Shown: positions 24,520 to 37,570, numbered from the stretch's first letter. The stretch is 64,000 nucleotides of DNA from Cristatella mucedo (GCA_009760855.2 WPIO01000067.1:2103531-2167530), one strand, 5' to 3'. Translations and numbers: made by a program. The notes: generated from the letters alone by a model not told the origin.

Positions 24520-24829
24520 CTAAACAGGGTAAGCTTCATTTGTCTTGGCACTGGAGCTGCAGCAGATTTTCTCATCGTCAATCTGAAAGCGTTTTTGAGA
24601 CTGAGCTTCTTCCGCGGCGTCGCCTGGTTTTGAGGAAGATCCTTTATTAGTCAAAGTGCTATGAGTGACGATGCAGGGGGCATGGACTAATTTCTCGAGT
24701 CTGGATATAAGTGTTTCGATTGTCAGTGCATACAGCAGCCGGAAACTGTAATATGCTACTCTCAGGAGCTCGGGCGAGGGACGTAGACAAAGAAGGCAAA
24801 CACCGTCGGTATATTGCAGCGACTGCTTT
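24520..24829 (-). CDS. Candidate reverse-strand exon, unknown protein
   Basis: About 100 codons are open from the edge of a SINE to a TAG at 24520-24522, with no internal ATG near the start, so it would have to be an internal or 3' exon. The product begins CLLCLRPSPELLRVAYY and continues RLLYALTIETLISRLEKLV, a hydrophobic stretch with amphipathic character. It ends in a polar tail (KGSSSKPGDAAEEAQSQKRF). A frame of this length can arise by chance. The case rests on protein-like composition and an AG just before 24826. No family is recognised. Confidence 0.25.
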
Positions 24830-24965
24830 GCTGAGCTGATTGGCCCAGTGGTTAAGGTGCTAGCTACACCTAAGGTTTAGCCGAGTTCGCAGGATCGAGT
24901 CCGTGGCATATGAGAAGCGCCTGAATAGAGATTAATTTCTCAGAATGCGCTACGCAAAGGAATTA
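24829..24965 (+). repeat. tRNA-derived SINE, family A
   Basis: TGGCCCAGTGGTTAAGG head, box B-like AGGATCGAGTCC, body GGCATATGAGAAGCGCCTGA, and an end near GCGCTACGCAAAGGAATTA. Confidence 0.82.
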
Positions 24966-26280
24966 CGTTACATGAGGAAACATTGTGCACACTGAAGCGA
25001 AATTGTTTTCTAATGATCTAGACCCTCAAAATAGAACGTACTGTGCAGATCGCTACTGCCGCCCCCAGAATTGGCTTAAAGGCATGTGCCTACGGCTTAC
25101 AACACTTTGCCGTGGAAGTGAACACTAAATAAAATGTATAGTAGTCGTCTTAGCTTACAATATTTTTTAGCATAGTCATAAGTAGCAAACAAACTCCTGT
25201 TATGTGACTCATATTCACGTCACACTTTAGGCCGGTAAACTAGCCATGCTGAAATGTGGGCCAGTAGCAGATCGGCCCTCACTCCTTAGGCGAAGCCAGT
25301 CGTCGGTGCGTGAAAGTAGATGGAGACCTGATGGCCTAGTACAAGCAAGAGAAATACAGTCCTTAACAGTTCTGCTGGAAGCAGCTTCTGGGCTATATTT
25401 TTGCGAGAATAGAACTCTGCTAGCAAGTAGGTGCTTAAAAGATGGAAGTAGCTGTAGTTTTCGACTTGTGCACAAGTAGCCGGGCGATGCATCGTGCAAT
25501 GCTTGCAATCGCTTGCCCCCACCCACTCTCCCTGATTGTTCGAAAACCGGGGCTTTGCATGTTTGCCGCCTCAGAGCAGCACCAGGCGCACCGGATGCTG
25601 CCACAGTGGCGACATCATGCTTTCATTCTTGCTTTTTTCCGAAGCCCTTCGGGCGGTTTCGTTTTGTCACCCTACAATCCCTTTCATGGTAAACTAACCT
25701 GAGGCTCTGGCGGCTTTTGTGCTAAACCGACCGGTGGTGACACAGTGAAGCAGCAGCAGCAGCAGAGCGTGGCAACTGCTGCCGCCAAGGAAGCTTCCGG
25801 CCTACTTGCTGTAATACGGTGGTTCTGGTTTGGGAGCCGCATAAGCTCAGCTGAGCTGCTCGAAATGATAGATGAAAATGATAGATGAAAATGATAGATG
25901 AAAAGATAGCAAATCTCACTGACCGCTCAGCGATACTCCCCTCCGTGCAAATGTGGCTGCTCAGTGTGCAGTGTGCTGCAGGCAGCAAGCTAGCCGGCTC
26001 GCTAGCTAGCAGGCTACTCTCTGTATCCCTTCAGTTTGAAACGAAGCTCTGCTGGAAACTCGTTAGGCACTTCGATGTTCGTTAGCGTTCGTCGGCTGCA
26101 GTCGGCATAACCTTCAATGTCTTGGGAGCCAAGCTGAAAATGCGAACCACTTTGCTGCACATCTTTGATTTGTCCGAGCTTGCAGTCTATGCCAATGTCC
26201 CAGATATGCAGGTCAAATTGAACACACTTGATGCATATTATCTCCGTGTGAATCGGCCCGAAATCTAGGTATACTGTTCC
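24966..26280. other. No firm gene; small tandem repeat
   Basis: Overlapping short frames at 25227-25990 show no recognisable domain. A 13-bp unit, ATGATAGATGAAA, is repeated three times at 25865-25903. The CAGCAGCAG run at 25750-25765 is a short trinucleotide repeat. Confidence 0.4.
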
Positions 26281-26590
26281 AAATTTACCCTTCCTTAGAC
26301 GACCACACTGGCTCTACTGTCAAGTATGAGAACTTTCTGCCACATAAAATTGCTAAAAGTCAGGAGTGCTTAGGCCGTGAAGCTAAATAAAATTTGGTCT
26401 ATGCATTTGTGGAATACCGTCTCGACTTTTGTAGGTCAATGCTTGCAGGTCTACTGGCTGGTATTTACAATTGGTGCAAAAATCTTCTGCTAGGCTTATC
26501 AGTTATGAACTTTGCAGTGGCCATATTACATCTGTTTCATCGACCTGCACTGGCTCCCAGTCAAGCCAGCATGCCTACGTGCCGCCACGA
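26281..26590 (+). repeat. LINE-1-family RT fragment, decayed
   Basis: Encodes degraded versions of SARNLG, DDH.SSTVK and [15 protein letters not shown] (seen here as LVYAFVEYRLDFCRS), with an in-frame TAA before it. No 3'UTR or tail survives. Confidence 0.7.
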
Positions 26591-26884
26591 GAGTAGGCAC
26601 ATAATCGTGCCCTCGTGCTCACACGAGTACGCCAGCGTGTGCACATCTGTTTGCACGAACAAGTTCTCTACTCGGTGCACCCGAACACAGGGACTTGATT
26701 TAAGATGCAGATACAATGTAGGATTGTACTTTCTGTTGGTGAAAACAAAAGCACTGCTAAAATCATAAGGAAGTGAAGTATTAACAATAAGTAAGCATTT
26801 GCTTGGTGCCCTCAGGAAACCAAATCTATGTACAGGCAATTTACATGTGCTGAAGTGGACGCACATCGTTTGCTTTGGGATAGC

Positions 26885-26965
26885 ATGTTTTTAATGACTT
26901 CGGTCACAAGGTCATGGGATCGAATCTTTCACTGGGCGATTCTTTAGTGCCGCAAACTTTGTAAA
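26885..26965 (+). repeat. SINE family B, partial
   Basis: Only the centre remains: TTCGGTCACAAGGTCATGGG, box B-like GGATCGAATCT and GGGCGATTCTTTAGTGCC. Confidence 0.5.
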
Positions 26966-27194
26966 GAATCCAAGTTGCATTTTTCAGGCTATTTGCACAA
27001 GCGCGTATAGTATTAGCAACGTTGGCAGGGTAGATGGGAAGCATCTTATCAAGCACTGCTCAAGCAGTCTCTGGTGGCTGTGCTCCCACTGCTGACATTC
27101 TATTTCTTTATAATCCAAAACCAGCTTTGCTATCATTCAACGCAACATGCAGTATAACGTGCCACCATGTAGTGATCATCCTATTCTATTGCCT

Positions 27195-27362
27195 TCAAGT
27201 TAGCTAATGGACCGTAATAGCCCAGGAGGTGAAGCACTTGCTCCATGCAACTGAGGTCGTAACTTCAAATCCTGCAGCGGCTGGTTCTTTATTGGCAACT
27301 GCAAGTAGTGGTTATAGAAGCATACGGCTCTTCTGGTGCTATGTAAATAAAGCTATTAAATC
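27195..27362 (+). repeat. tRNA-derived SINE, family B
   Basis: TAATAGCCCAGGAGGTGAAG head, AACTTCAAATCCTGCAGCGG around box B, then TTCTTTATTGGCAACTGC and an end near AAAGCTATTAAATCA. Confidence 0.65.
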
Positions 27363-27654
27363 ATATAATACACTGCTATGAATCATATATGCACTTAACC
27401 AATAAAGACATTCCTCTATTAACAACGTATCTGCTTTCAGTCTATTTATTCAGTCAATTATTTTTATGTGCATTTGAGTTAGTGATAAAAGCAATGCATA
27501 ATATGCTAACAGACCCACTACGAAATCAAATCATGAAATATGTTGACATTTCAAGAGTAGCTGCCAGAGTAAGAAAGGCAGATGGGACGGAGAAAGAGAT
27601 GCAGACAGGCAGACAGATTGGCAAAGCAAGACAAGGATATAGTGTGGCAAACAG

Positions 27655-27850
27655 ATATATAATAATAATTGTTTTTATAGTAATTATGCATTAAATGTAG
27701 TACCCTCAGATAACTCAATCTATTTCTAGGCACTGTATATTTGCGGCAAATAAAGCACGATAGAATGGTTAGTGGTAACATGCTCGATGACAACAAGTAT
27801 GGCATGGTTACTTGAGCAGATGAATTTAAAAACAAATGCATAAAGGTTAA
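27655..27850 (-). repeat. LINE-1-family 3' tail
   Basis: AATAATAATT tail, TACCCTCAGATAACTCAATC, TTTCTAGGCACTGTA and the GGTTAGTGGTAACATGC 3'UTR signature. Confidence 0.75.
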
Positions 27851-28070
27851 GAGGGAGAAAGACAGAGACAGAGGCGTGCTGAGTGATTTACTGTGTATGC
27901 TAACAGGAAGGCAGTAAGTAGCCCAGCAGGAAGGGGACAAGGAGGAAGAGAGATGCATACAGTTAGAGAGAGAGAGAAAGAGACAGAGAGAGACAGAGAG
28001 AGAGACAGAGAGAGAGACAGAGAGTAAGGGAGACAGAGACAGAGAGTAAGGGAGACAGTGTAGCAAAAGG
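27851..28070 (+). repeat. Purine-rich (GA/GACA)n array
   Basis: Imperfect GAGAGACAGAG units mixed with GGGAGACAG. Confidence 0.9.
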
Positions 28071-30260
28071 AGGGAGGGTGGTGAAGTCGTCTAGCAGCAA
28101 ATATAAATAGGCAGGGATTGGGTTAACGATCTCTTGTTTTATCCTCATCACATACACTCGCGATTGGCCTGGGAATGGTCTCAAGAGTGCTTCATTCACT
28201 GAAAAGTGGCTGGCTCTGCCTGCGCCTAATTATCATTATTCTAGAAGCTGTCTAGGGATTAAATTCCGGTAAGTGATCCATTCGACGTGTGCTCGTACTG
28301 CTTATGCCAGAATTTTAATTGGTTAAGAGATTGCACGTACAAAACGTATTCTAATGATTCACTAAACCACAAAGTTTACCTGTAATTGCTAGTCCACTTC
28401 ATGCTGAAGAAATGAAAATGCAGATGTGCTTTTCTTTGCTTTCCAATTGATAGCTGTGTGCTTGCAAGCAGAGTTTAACTGCTGTCTGAGATAAGAAACT
28501 TGGGCTTAACGGCCTCAGCTTTCCTGTCAATTTTGTTAACCTCTACAGCTGTGAAACTTTGTTTTCTTTGGTAAAACTGCAGACCTTGGTGGGCTCACTA
28601 GCGTCATAATGTCCACCAATATCATGTAACAATTTCTGGCACACCACCTTTTCCCTGTACATCGCGGTGCTTCAAAGTGACTGAAAGTGGAGCTTCTTTT
28701 ACAAGGCCGTTGTTATTCGATCGACGATTTCTGGCGATTTTCATACACTGAGGTAAGTGACAGTTTTTGTTCATGTGAATATGAGCGAAAGTATTCGTGT
28801 TAGAGCCTAAGAGCAATGTCGTCGCTATGTCCTCGGAGAGAGAGTAGATGCATAGCTTGATATTTTTATTTTTAAATACAGGCATATGCATGGCGAAGGT
28901 ATTGAATCGTGCATAACGATATCTGCTTGATTAGCGACACAAATTTTCTCTAAATCCTTATATAGTGCGATTCTTCTGCCATTCTTGATAAAAAACCAAA
29001 TGCAGCTAGCAGTCGGCTATGATCAGCTTGTGAAGGTTAACTTTCTTACTGTACCTTTATTAATTTTCTGCTGGATCGTATGGCTGCTTTTTGTTTAGTT
29101 TCTTCATCATTATTGAAAGGTCAACACACTAAATTGTTGATTGTAGAAGTATTACAACACATCCCATGGTCCGTGCACGTATTCTGGAAGATGTGCTTTA
29201 AATCATCTTATTCCTTGGCTTAAACAGCAACGTGAATACTATCTCAATAACTATTCTAATTTTACTGAACAGTAAAGATTTTTGTAAGAAGCTATTTGCC
29301 TGTTTAGACAAACCAAATAGAAACGTGCAGAGTATGGAAGGTAATATTTGCAAAAGTCATGGCTGCCTGAAGAAACCTAGAAGTCAGTTGTGATCACCGA
29401 CCATCCAGCCAGTGGGTAAAAGTGTGAGCTGAATGCTTTCCTAGTTACACAATCATGTCAGTCAGTCGAAACCTCATATGAAACCAGTGCTTGTAGAAAT
29501 CTCTAAATATGCCCACTGATGTATGCATGATATAGGAATTGTTTTGCATAAACTGCCACACCTCAGTGAGCGGATGCTTAGCTGCCGGTACGTAAGTAAG
29601 TGCACCGGAGTCGGTCAATCAAATATTGCTCGCACATCGGAGGGTTAGTAACACCTGATAGTGTAAGTGGCCATACCTTATGCAATCGGGAGCCCTGTAG
29701 TGAGTGTTATGCATTAAGACATTTGGATATGTCTGATGTCATTGCGTGATACAGTACACACGGTGAAGCTCCAGTGACATATCTCGTGCTGCTCTCGACA
29801 TCGTTTTTTACAAGCTGCTGCTGAAAACTGCTATCGTGATCAACCCATGACATGCCACCACCACTTAGGTAAGTATGCATTAGTAATTTCTGCACTAATT
29901 AATTCATTAGTTTGCTCACGGTCAGCTCCCGCTCGAGAACGATCAGCCTCTTTTACTTTGCTTTCGACAATTGGCCACCAGAGCATTTATTCTCTGGCTG
30001 TGGATTTAACAACGTCTGCTTTGTTGTCATTGATATGCTACGGATTTAGAAATCAGCATCAGCTTCTATTATGCTAAGAAATATTTTTGGTTGCTTTGTG
30101 TACTGTTAATGCACTAAACCAGCGAAAGCTCTCACGTTGGATTGCCACTGCATAGTTTTGCATGTGTATACCAACACAAGGTAACTGAATATTTTTCATT
30201 GAAATATGTACATGGACAGAGCCAACAGGGTGTAAACAGGCTGAATACAAGCTGCGCAGG
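28071..30260. other. Unique AT-rich sequence, no firm gene
   Basis: No repeat family was recognised. A textbook donor-like CTTAG|GTAAGTATG lies on the forward strand at about 29866-29876, with a short open stretch upstream in one frame (C/H-rich). No acceptor or protein similarity supports it. Confidence 0.35.
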
Positions 30261-30261
30261 T

Positions 30262-30660
30262 AAATTTTTTGCGTCAGAGGATGCGGCGATATAAAGTCAT
30301 CACTGAGTTTGAGACCAAATGTGTAAAGGAACTGTTTGCACGTTCTCCCGAGGATCAGATTCAGGGCCTTAGATGTAGGTATATTATCAGAGACGGAAGA
30401 GCTGGTCGTGCAACACATGGCCCAAAAAGTAAGCTTTCTAGTATGCAAGGGTCGGCAAGAGAATTAAATGACCTGAAAGTGAGTGACCTTAAAGTACAAG
30501 CCTGCCTAGTAGCCAGTGCAGGCACTTGGGCAGTGCCTTGATGAGCAAGGTTCAATGTCATATGGGTAGATGAGAGAAACGGCAGATTTGTACGTCATAT
30601 GTAGGCATCGTAGTGCAATGGCAGCCAGACCTACAAAGAGAAAGTGACAGACGTGTGGCT
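30262..30660 (-). repeat. LINE-1-family fragment, strongly diverged
   Basis: Recognised from ACCTGAAAGTGAGTGACCTT and TAGTAGCCAGTGCAGGCAC, which match 21130-21200 of the better copy, plus CGTAGTGCAATGGCAGCCAG. All frames are broken. Confidence 0.6.
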
Positions 30661-31079
30661 CTTATATCTTACAATCCGAGGACTGACCCAGTGGTATACT
30701 AATCAAGCTTACCCAAAATGTTAGGGAATTACTTAGCCAAAATCAAAGGCAGACTTGTGGTGAAGCTGATGCAATCGTCTAGTTAAAATAATTACGCAAT
30801 AGGATAGTCATATTTTCTGCTTACGAGATAAGATAGGTGTGAACTTGTCTAATTTGAGCATAGTGCCTTTATTGTAAGGTTAGACAAATAATTTGGTCAT
30901 AGCGATTGTGGCTGTTAATGTCATCATTTTCTATTTAGCATCACTAATGCTCTGCATTTGGACGACACTAACGGCACCGCTATAAATATGTGAACGTAAC
31001 CTGTATGTATAGCACATTGACATTAGCTTTGTGGGCTTAAACTGAGTTGTCGCGTTGTTGTGTTAGCATGCAAGTCATG
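30661..31079. other. No gene seen
   Basis: AT-rich. A fragment GACCCAGTGGTATACTAATC at about 30690 may be the head of a lost SINE. Confidence 0.3.
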
Positions 31080-31167
31080 CATGTGGCTTAGTGTATGTGA
31101 AGCCCAAACGTGTGCAACGTATTAGTGTGTGTATGTGCGTGTGCAGTGCATGTGTGGGTCTGTGTAT

Positions 31168-31217
<50 letters not shown>

Positions 31218-31664
31218 GCTCGCAGGTGTGAGCTTTCTCTGTATGTGCTAGTGTATGTGTAAATGTATTTGTATGCGTCTGTGCATATGTGCACATGTGT
31301 GTGAGTTCGCATGCTATGTGTGTGCCTAATGCATCCTGTGTGTGTACTTTGTATTGTGTATTTAAGTAGTGTGTGTCCTGCATGTATGCTATGTTGTATG
31401 TTTGTGTGTAACTGTCCTTGTGTGTGTGTGTGCATGTGTCCTATATGTATTGTATGCGTACGAGCCCATTGCGGTGTGGTGTGTGTGTGTGTGTGTGTAT
31501 GTGTGTGTTTGTGCATGCCTGCACGTGTGTGCGTGCGTTTGCAAGTGCTCTCTGTGCTCGTTCATGTCCTGTGTGTATTCATGCACCTGTGTGTGTGTGT
31601 GTGTGTGTCTGTGTGTATGCATGTGTGTATGCATGCGTGTGTGTGTGTGTGTGTGTGTGTGTTT

Positions 31665-31701
<37 letters not shown>

Positions 31702-31765
31702 CTCGATTGGGTGTGCATGGGTATGTGTCTGTGAATGCCTGTGCCCGTGTGCGAGTTCTGAAAGT
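31080..31765 (+). repeat. GT-rich array
   Basis: About 690 bp of TGTGTG-based sequence with several perfect (GT)n runs (31161-31213, 31480-31505, 31630-31694) and ATGCATG interruptions. The Cys/Val and Thr/His open frames here are compositional artefacts. Confidence 0.95.
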
Positions 31766-31817
31766 GTGTTATATATTAGAAGAGTCAAATCGAGATTAAA
31801 AGACACCTAAGAGTGAC

Positions 31818-31896
<79 letters not shown>

Positions 31897-31912
31897 ACGT
31901 GTATATATGTAA
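31818..31912. repeat. (TA)n microsatellite
   Basis: Long TA run with a TATGTATA break, just downstream of the GT array. Confidence 0.95.
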
Positions 31913-32589
31913 ACCTTGCCTGTATTAGGACGATTGCTAAATGCAAAAATAGCAACAGTGAGCAGTAGTGATATAAACATCACTAAATATATAAATATCT
32001 CTATCAATATCAATCTATCTATCGATACTCAATCGGACTTACACATAAGGTATTTTACCTGAAATTAATGATGAGACAATAATTGATAAGTGCTGCTGAA
32101 GAGTAGCTTGCTGATTGGACACGGCCAGTGAGAAGCTTGGTTGAAAGCTTCGGATGTGTACTGTTAGTTATGCAACAGCTAAACCTGTTTGCATTGCCCA
32201 CAATTAATTGTATAGTTGCCCACCGTGCTCGTGGCGGGCTCAGTCTTACGAAGGGCACTTGGAAATTCACGAGTTTCTCAGTGTGCACATACGATGTCTC
32301 GGTAACAAGCAAGGATGCAGGCATCAGTTGCTAACAAAGAAATGTAGGCAGCTGCAAACTGTGGCGTCCCATCTCAGACCTGACCGAGTCGGGAGGAAGG
32401 ATGGGAGATAGTGAGGGAGGCAGAAAGGAAGGGCAAGGTGCAAAGTGGACGGTTGCCAATAAGTCACACAGGCTCGAAGCACAGCTGGTCGACCTGGCTT
32501 GCCTCTATTTTAAGCAGGCTTCTCACCTGCGGCCACCGGCCGTGCTAGCTCACGACAGAACCTACTTGTTGTGGGCTGGGTAGATGAAA
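31913..32589. other. No gene seen
   Basis: Composition shifts from AT-rich to GC-rich towards 32340. No convincing frame was found. Confidence 0.35.
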
Positions 32590-33060
32590 GTGAGGTCGGA
32601 CTAGGTGGGGCCTTTCGGATCCAGCGTTTGTTGAGGACTAGTATTCACTGGTCTCGAGGAGCGGATCGAGGCTCTCCACCCGGCGGTCCAAACCCCTCCC
32701 CCCACCGACCCCCTTCGAGGCCAGGTGCTGCCTCGAAACCTGGTTTCGAGCCCCGGCCGGTGTAGCTAGGCAGCGGAAGCTGTGGGCAGCACCGGGCACT
32801 GCTGAACCTAGATCCGGCGCTGCTACCTGCAGTGCTTTTACAACTGGCCTGGCGAGGGTGCAGAGCTTTCTTCGCCCTGGGGCGCAGGTGCCCGGCTTAA
32901 GCCGCAGGGTGGGGTCAGCCCAAAGCCTGGCACAATGGGTCGGCCGAGGTGAGACGGGTAGGGGTAGAGGGTCGCTCACGACCAAGGGGGCGCTATGGAA
33001 AGAAATGCACCATGCGAGTCTCAGCAAAAGCCAGTGGAAGGCTGGGTATACAAAAAATAA
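32590..33060. repeat. GC-rich insert, possible unclassified repeat
   Basis: A sharply bounded GC-rich block in AT-richer surroundings. A box B-like GGTTTCGAGCCCC lies at about 32742-32754 beside CCTCGAAACCTGG, which can pair with it. It has no second copy in the window, so calling it a repeat is inference from its composition and tRNA-like patch. Confidence 0.3.
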
Positions 33061-33555
33061 TACCTCTCACCCACGTGTCGATCCGGAAGTGAGTGGCAGA
33101 GCAGTTCCCTTTGGTGCCCGTGCACCTGGCGTCGGCATTGAAAAGGCGGCAAATGTCCTCGTGCGTTCTTCAGTATTGAAAGAGGCTACAAACGAGTCCG
33201 TTTTGGCTTGCTATAGCTAAGAAGGCCGTTTGTTGTCGATGTCGACCAACACGAAACCTCACTGGGGATCCTCGATGCCGCAGCCAAAGAGAAATGGCAC
33301 CGTGTGTGCATGCGTGCTGTAGAGCAGCATGCCAGGTGCCGTGCCAAAAGTCACAGAGCTTCGTCTTTCTCGTGTTCGGTTGTCACCAGATTACTAGAAT
33401 TTATTGTTAGGATGATGCGTTCACCCAGAAAACATCCAGTAACTTATTGTCAATGCTCAGCCCTCTTAGCTGCTTGTAACCAATTAGGACTCGGAGGCTA
33501 TGCAGACCACGTGTCTGCATAGTCTCCGACCAAGCACAGACATTCATCTTATTCC
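33061..33555. other. No gene seen
   Basis: Mixed composition. One curiosity is the near inverted repeat around 33488-33525 (GACTCGGAGGCTATGCAGAC with GTCTGCATAGTCTCCGAC), which would fold into a hairpin of about 17 bp with a small loop. Confidence 0.4.
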
Positions 33556-33660
33556 TCACTCTGTCTCTCTCTGTATCTGCCTGTATCTGTGTCACTTTCT
33601 CTGTCTGTCTTGCTAGCTCTGTCTGTCTGTCTGTCCGTCTGCCCACCGGCCTTTGCCTCT
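33556..33660 (+). repeat. CTGT/CTCT array
   Basis: Imperfect CTGTCTGTCTGT and CTCTGTATCTG units. Confidence 0.9.
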
Positions 33661-34020
33661 GTGGCGCCCGCCAGCCTAAAGTGAATTTTAGAGCAAACAA
33701 CAGCTGTTTGACGGTGGGCAAGAACTGCTTTTGCCTGGAGCAGTGAGCCAGAGAGGAGCGCCAGTGCGGTTAGATAGCAAGAGCTTAAGCACAAGCCAGG
33801 CAGCTCTCTGACCTGCGGTGGTGATTCGGCTTTTAGAATTGGTCCGATACCCATGGGAGCTACCGACTGATGTTGGCTGGCCTGTCAACCTCTGCCACCA
33901 CTCTGTCCAAAAAGAATCATCTGGAACCCATTCGCCATTCAAGCTAGACAGAGGGGACATTCCAGTGGCCTAGTGCAGGTATTAATTCCTTACCGCAATG
34001 GACCCAAGGCCAGCGGAGCG
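33661..34020. other. Spacer between two CT/CTGT arrays
   Basis: No repeat family or conserved frame was recognised. Confidence 0.3.
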
Positions 34021-35237
<1,217 letters not shown>

Positions 35238-35530
35238 ATAGTAATAATAATAATACACGTGCTATGATGCCCTCGAGTAGGAACACAGCCTTTTTTCAAG
35301 TACTTCATATTTGCTGCAAAGGAAGCACATTCAACAGGATAGTGGTAGAAGGCTCAAAAAACTATTCGAAAACCATGGTTAGGGGTTGCATGCATAGGGT
35401 GAGCATGCAAGTATGATTAGTGGCAGCATGTACAGTGTCAGCACGAATAAGAATACAATGAACGATTCACGAGAATCCACTAAATAGATAAGCAGATTAC
35501 TTCGTTTGCCTTTTTTTAATGTTATCATGT
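35238..35530 (-). repeat. LINE-1-family 3' end
   Basis: AATAATAATAAT tail, TTCATATTTGCTGCAAAG, GGTTAGGGGTTGCATGCATA and AGTGGCAGCATGTACAGTG, in the same order as at 20630. It is truncated at the start of the coding part. Confidence 0.8.
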
Positions 35531-36405
35531 CAGGGTGGTCTTTTTGCTCTCCTGTGCTTACTTGGCTATCTGTGCATGATTCAATTCATCCATATTGGCT
35601 AAATGCCTTGCCACGCATTGGCTACTGATGTCCTTATACTTGGTTTAGCCTGCTTGCTAACGCATGACAGTTGTTAGTATGTGTATGTTAGAGGTCTTTA
35701 GTGTAAGTATCCTGCGGTATATATATCTGTGTGTGTGTGTGTGTGTGTGCATGCTTTTAAATATAAGATTGATCGCTTTTGCAAGAATGAAAGTATGCAG
35801 GTCGCTAGCCATAGCATACTGACACTTAAAGTAGAGGTCAAGCTTCTGGAAACAGACTAAGTTCTCTTATGGTGCCATACAGCCAGCATTTGGTACAAAT
35901 ATTGCCAACATAGAGCCAAATTCATTTGTGCTACTGCTGCCAGTGATAACCATGTCCCGGCTAATTCTGTATATATAATTCCTTACTGTACATGCGAAGG
36001 AAGCATCCACCAAAGATATTCTTTGAAAACTATGATCACCAGAATTATTTAGTGCTACAAGCTTTACTGCTGGTTTAGCTGATTAGCTAAATAGGTGCTG
36101 CCTAAATGCCGTGCAAATCAACCAAGGTTTAGCTGCTCCAGTACATCAAAAAGAAACGTGAAACGAAGTTCTTTACAGGACGAAAATCCCCCGTGTAAAT
36201 TCCACTCAGATTCCAGAAGAGTTGCTGCTGCTCTGCTTGCATGCATGGCTTTACTCCAAGTAACTCAAAATAAAAATGTTGTAGGCCTTTGCATGGCCTG
36301 TTGGTGCTCGAATTTGGCTCTGAATAGGCATCGCTGCCACTAAGAGCACATACTGAGCACTTCGATATTCATCAAGGGAGATCCTGTATTCCTTGAGCGT
36401 CTTAC
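35531..36405. other. No gene seen; short (GT)n
   Basis: A (GT)n run at 35729-35749. Otherwise unique AT-rich DNA, possibly intronic if the reverse-strand exons at 36.4-37.6 kb are real. Confidence 0.35.
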
Positions 36406-36506
36406 CTGGGACACAACGACAGCTGTTCTGGCTCCATCGCTTGCAGGAGGAGGTACAGCAGCTTCTACAGTGAGCGATGCCGAACTGGTTTGAGATCCGT
36501 TCACAA
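36406..36506 (-). CDS. Candidate 101-nt reverse-strand exon
   Basis: Bounded by a good acceptor (TTGTTCCTTCATAG|TTGTG) and a perfect donor (GTCCCAG|GTAAGA). Two frames are fully open. One reads VNGSQTSSASLTVEAAVPPP, like the G strand and linker that end an immunoglobulin I-set domain. The other is Cys-rich (HCRSCCTSSCKRW). Splice signals support an exon better than either protein reading. It could belong with the candidate exons at 36815-37097 and 37357-37570 on the same strand. Confidence 0.35.
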
Positions 36507-36814
36507 CTATGAAGGAACAAGTATTTTTTACCGTAGGAGAACATTCTGCTGCCGACTCTACGTATAGGTGTCAACTTGCAAGTAGCATCCAGAGCAATAG
36601 ATAGACACCTGCTCGATTCTTCTCATAAAGAGATCACATTTACAACCGATGTGTTAAAATTCTTTAAAGATTCGTCGCCTTCATACAAATACATTTTTGT
36701 TATCTTTTAAATGAAATGGGGTGCTTGTGAAACCTTTATTGAGATATATTTGATAGTGCTTAGCGGTTGAGAATAGAAGCGACAATATGTAAATTGTCTA
36801 ATGATATGTGAGCT

Positions 36815-37097
36815 TTAAACACTTCCATAGCCACGCTCTATGCAACTTTGGGTTATCATGTTCCCCAAACCGGTTTTTAACTTGTACTTTACACCCTGAA
36901 ACTTCTGGATCATTCTGCTCTGATATGCTGTACGTATTCTTAAATAAAATAGTGAAGTCCTTTTAAATACCCGTAGACCTTTTATTATGTCATTCACTTG
37001 CCCGTTCGGACCACCTCGTATACCTTTCACGATTACAATCCTGATCAAAATATCACTGGAAATTACTAATTTTTCAATGGAAAATATGTATTCTGCT
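36815..37097 (-). CDS. Candidate exon, NTR-like character
   Basis: A long open frame in AT-rich DNA, where chance frames are rarer. An acceptor-like TTGCGAAACAG|AGCAG is at 37097. The product begins AEYIFSIEKLVISSD and then has IIKGLRVFKR, GVKYKLKTGLGN and ITQSC. The succession of an aromatic beta strand, IK..VFK and G.KY.L..G resembles netrin/TIMP-type NTR modules, although conserved cysteines are mostly missing. The donor is weak (GGAA|GTGTTT), so the 3' end is uncertain. Family assignment is inference. Confidence 0.27.
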
Positions 37098-37356
37098 CTG
37101 TTTCGCAACACCCAAGTAAGAAATCATTTAAGTCTTCAAATAAGCAGTTAAGGTAGCAATAGCTTGAAGTCGTCAAGGCACACTGAAATATTACATTTGG
37201 TTGAGGCTTTCGAAGCAATTCTCTTCCAGTTAAATACGCTTGACTACTGGCTTTAATCGGAGTTTAGTATCATTCATAAAATTCTACAAGGTAATTAGGC
37301 TGATATCATGAAAAACTTTGAGCGATTTCTGATGCACACTTCAAGCCGCCGGTTAC

Positions 37357-37570
37357 TTAGACGTCATTATCAATAGAATACAGCCTTTCGCTGATATTGC
37401 ACAAAATATCTCGTGTATCTCTTCGAATGATTGGACGGTAGAGAGAAATACTTTATTAGTGTATATTCCAGACGTTTTCTTCATACCACCTCTGCATTCT
37501 TGAGTCCATCTAGACTCATCAGCAAAGGATTGCTTCTCATTTTTACCAAATTGACAAAAGCTCACATTGA
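37357..37570 (-). CDS. Candidate exon, Ig-like Cys-Trp-Cys spacing
   Basis: The open frame runs between a possible acceptor (CAATCACAG|TCAAT) and a donor-like TCTAA|GTAACC. Intron phase 2 at its end fits the acceptor at 37097. The product contains VNVSFC, then Trp 16 residues after the Cys, then STVQSFEEIHEIFCAIS about 51 residues after the first Cys. This is the B-strand Cys, C-strand Trp, F-strand Cys layout of immunoglobulin-like domains. The acceptor lacks a strong pyrimidine tract. The match is by eye only. Confidence 0.27.

Noticed and set aside
31075-31810. Overlapping Cys/Val-rich and Thr/His-rich frames
   Set aside because: All frames of a (GT)n array stay open on both strands; compositional artefact.
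36406-36506. Cys-rich secreted peptide reading of the 101-nt exon
   Set aside because: No signal peptide or complete cysteine framework; the alternative frame is equally open, so neither is asserted as the product.
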